In this document: in pieces, positions 4,028 through 6,189 of the stretch
Position numbering within the stretch: the first letter of the stretch is position 1
How the letters are laid out: each line of letters starts with the position of its first letter
Assembly (NCBI GenBank): GCA_030019105.1
Contig: JASEGY010000226.1
Span: 1 to 6,189, forward strand
Direction of reading: 5' to 3'
Length of the DNA: 6,189 bases
Source of the DNA: a bacterium
GTDB taxonomy: Bacteria; UBA9089; JASEGY01
Made by a program: the position numbers and the translations under genes
The notes under the pieces: model-generated
What the model saw: the letters and a program-made list of their open reading frames with translations, nothing else
What the model was told of the DNA's origin: nothing
Database searches by the model: none

Positions 4028-6189
4028 ATGTTAACAAGGACATGGCCGGCAATTATGCTGGCAGCAGTTCTGGGGATTTGCTTGCCCCAATCAATTCAGG
4101 CAAAGGATGTTACCGAACTGGAAGAGGTGGTGGTCACAGGGACTAAAAGCGAGAAGCTCTTAGTGGATGTGCCTGTCCGCACGGAGGTTATCAGCAGCAA
4201 GGATATTGAGGCCAAAGGGGCGACCAACCTTTACGAGGCCCTGGAAGGCACACCCGGAATAAGGGTGGAACAGCAATGTTCCTATTGCTTCTTCACCGTT
4301 TGCCGGATGCAGGGGTTAGAGGCCGGGCATGTCCAGATATTGATCGATGGACAACCGGTCTATTCAGGCCTGGCTTCGGTGTATGGCCTGTCGCAGGTGC
4401 CGACCTCGAACATTGAACGCATCGAGGTGGTAAAAGGGGCCGGCTCCGCCCTTTACGGGGCCAGCGCCATTGCCGGAGTGATCAATATTATTACTAAAAA
4501 AGCATCAGAGAAGCCGGCCGTAAAGGCGGGCTTAAGCTTTGGAGAAGACAACACCAATAACTACGAGGTATTTGCCTCTACGAAAAAGGGGAACATGGAT
4601 GTAATGATCACGGCCCAGAAGACCACCGGGGACGAAATCCTGGAGAAAGATGAATGTCTTTCCGGAGAAGATGAGCGGCTTACCGACCGGGTACGGACAG
4701 ATAATACTGCCGGAGGAGTAAATATAAACTGGTACAATCTCTTTGGAGATGATAAGGTCAGCCTTTCCGGAAGGGCCTTGAATGAGCTCCGTCAAGGCGG
4801 TGATGTAGAGACATTTGATAACTTCTATGCCGAAGCCGCAGAGAATATCACGACTACTCGCTATGAGGCAGAAATTGGTTATAAAAAGAATCTCTCAGAA
4901 GACAGGATAGTAAATCTTAACCTCAGCTACACCACCCATGATCGGGTCGCCACCAATGATTCCTTTGTTGGAGATTACTTGGGCACCCATGATGATGAAT
5001 ATCCTCCGGTAAATGAGATGCGGCCCTATCTGGCTGATGAGTTGCTTTATGTGGCTGATTTAAACTATGCTTGTGCCATCGGAGAGAAACATCGCCTGTT
5101 GGCCGGGGCTCAGTACAGCAGGAATACGCTGGAGGAGGCAGGTAAATATGTAATTGTAGATGAGGAGGATCCGGATTATAGTAAAACCTATCTGTCAACC
5201 AGTAAAAAGAGCGCTGATGAAGTTGGCCTCTATTTGCAGGATGAAATTTTTATCAGCGACAGCCTCGAATTGGTGGCAGGAGCCAGGTATGACAGCCATA
5301 AGTCAGAGGATGATTTCGGCGGCTCTGGTGATGCGGCTCCCAAGGACAGGATCACACTTGAATACGATGAAACGGCCTTCAGCCCCAGGGCGGCCCTGAT
5401 GTACCGGCCTAATTCCCGGACTACCATAAGAACCAGTTTTGGCACAGGCTTTCGTGTGCCTTATGGTTTCAGCGAGGATTTGCATCTTTGCAGCGGTTCC
5501 CCCAGGATTTACAAAGGAGCAGGCCTGGGGCCTGAAAAATCAGCCAGTCTCAATTTGGGAGTAGATTATGCGGCAGAAAGATACTCATTATCCGCCAATA
5601 TCTTTCGCACCAATCTTAAGGATAAGATTGGCTTTGCGGATGCCAGTGAAAAAGCTGCAAAGTTAGGTTACACCTATGAATGGGAAAATATCGCTGATGC
5701 CTATACCCAGGGCGTAGAATTGGGGCTGACCACCCGGCTGGCTGAAAACCTCGGCCTTGATTGCAATCTGGCTTACACTGATGCCCAATATGACAAGGAG
5801 CGGGATGACTGGGTGGATAGCCATGCCGGGAAATATGCGGCTGACAGCAAGCATATCCCCCGTGTGCCGGATATTACCGCCGGCGTCAAGCTGGATTACA
5901 ACCGGCAGGACTGGAACCTTGTTCTGGACTGTAACTACACGGGCGGTATGTATATCGACTACTGCAAGGAGGAAGAGGTAGATGATCCTGAGAGCAAGAT
6001 CAAGCATACCGATCCCTTTGTAATAGTCAATGCCAAAGCCTCTAAGAGCCTTCCGGCGTATGGGCTTACCGCCTTTATTGGCGCGAAGAATCTGACGGAT
6101 GTGGTTCAGGATGAGAAGCACCCGGATGATGCGGCCTTTATACTATTACCCCGCAACATTTGCGTTGTCCGCGAGAATGTTACGATTGC
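4028..6189 (+). CDS. TonB-dependent outer-membrane receptor (3' end cut by window)
   Basis: An active-transport outer-membrane receptor, 720 codons to the window edge with no stop. Residues 1-25 are a signal peptide (basic start, hydrophobic core, ...SIQA before KDV). A TonB box EEVVVTGTK (32-40) follows. The plug domain (about 45-158) contains VQILIDGQPVYSGLASVYGL, IERIEVVKGAGSALYGA and a final AGVINIITKK. The remainder alternates short amphipathic strands and acidic loops typical of the 22-strand barrel, with GTGFRVPYGFSEDLHLC around residue 488 and AKNLTDVVQDEKHP near the end. The plug has an unusual cluster C84-x2-C87-x4-C92, with further cysteines such as C210 and C488. The substrate is not determinable; the Feo neighbourhood hints at iron or another metal, but a divergent TA and repeat region separates them. 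The final ~15 residues do not look like a normal aromatic-ending barrel strand, raising the possibility of a frameshift near 6140. Confidence 0.9.
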   Translation, partial: MLTRTWPAIMLAAVLGICLPQSIQAKDVTELEEVVVTGTKSEKLLVDVPVRTEVISSKDIEAKGATNLYEALEGTPGIRVEQQCSYCFFTVCRMQGLEAGHVQILIDGQPVYSGLASVYGLSQVPTSNIERIEVVKGAGSALYGASAIAGVINIITKKASEKPAVKAGLSFGEDNTNNYEVFASTKKGNMDVMITAQKTTGDEILEKDECLSGEDERLTDRVRTDNTAGGVNINWYNLFGDDKVSLSGRALNELRQGGDVETFDNFYAEAAENITTTRYEAEIGYKKNLSEDRIVNLNLSYTTHDRVATNDSFVGDYLGTHDDEYPPVNEMRPYLADELLYVADLNYACAIGEKHRLLAGAQYSRNTLEEAGKYVIVDEEDPDYSKTYLSTSKKSADEVGLYLQDEIFISDSLELVAGARYDSHKSEDDFGGSGDAAPKDRITLEYDETAFSPRAALMYRPNSRTTIRTSFGTGFRVPYGFSEDLHLCSGSPRIYKGAGLGPEKSASLNLGVDYAAERYSLSANIFRTNLKDKIGFADASEKAAKLGYTYEWENIADAYTQGVELGLTTRLAENLGLDCNLAYTDAQYDKERDDWVDSHAGKYAADSKHIPRVPDITAGVKLDYNRQDWNLVLDCNYTGGMYIDYCKEEEVDDPESKIKHTDPFVIVNAKASKSLPAYGLTAFIGAKNLTDVVQDEKHPDDAAFILLPRNICVVRENVTI

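Noticed and set aside
4028..4102. Lipoprotein signal because of LGIC at residues 15-18 of the receptor.
   Set aside because: The residue before Cys is Ile rather than Gly, Ala or Ser, and a standard signal peptidase I site (SIQA) follows at residue 25.
5663..6121. 152-codon minus-strand frame inside the receptor gene.
   Set aside because: It is antisense to a well-supported barrel-coding region with continuous TonB-receptor features, so it is a shadow frame.

Overview
The window looks like a chromosomal segment of an anaerobic or microaerophilic Gram-negative bacterium. A ferrous-iron transport operon (feoAB) and a DtxR/MntR-type regulator point to life with soluble Fe(II), and a TonB-dependent outer-membrane receptor points to a diderm cell. 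Intergenic DNA rich in short repeats and inverted repeats resembles that of poorly characterised environmental lineages. I cannot name a taxon from sequence alone.

Layout. A metal-responsive DtxR/MntR-family regulator (96-599, +) comes first; its last codons run into an 86-nt inverted-repeat element (561-646). An intergenic promoter region follows, with a weak operator-like dyad. Then come feoA (767-1024, +) and feoB (1021-2751, +), which overlap by 4 nt and are translationally coupled. The feoB product is unusually short (576 aa) because the helical linker between the G domain and the membrane core is reduced. A hairpin-rich gap separates feoB from a convergent toxin-antitoxin locus on the minus strand: a HigB/Gp49-like toxin gene (3607 down to 3127) and an intact XRE antitoxin (3134-2841).

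The main discovery is that the toxin gene is split by a 140-bp MITE-like element (3251-3390). It has 20-bp terminal inverted repeats (19/20 matching) and a perfect 8-bp target duplication. Removing the element plus one target copy restores an uninterrupted 110-codon toxin with a textbook C-terminus whose stop codon overlaps the antitoxin start by 8 nt. The antitoxin is therefore likely an orphan beside a dead toxin.

Upstream of the TA promoter, on the plus strand, lies a short remnant resembling the C-terminal third of the phosphocarrier HPr (3669-3788). A GC-rich structured stretch (3811-3935) and a small AATCCGC tandem repeat (3987-4007) follow. The rest of the window is a TonB-dependent receptor (4028 to the window end, +) with a signal peptide, a TonB box, a plug domain with an unusual C-x2-C-x4-C cluster and most of a beta barrel; its 3' end is cut by the window edge.

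How the genes fit together: the receptor would import an unidentified ligand across the outer membrane, FeoAB would move Fe(II) across the inner membrane, and the DtxR-type protein is the obvious candidate to repress feoAB when metal is plentiful. The TA module, MITE, HPr remnant and repeats mark the middle (about 2760-4010) as a recombination-prone insertion zone.
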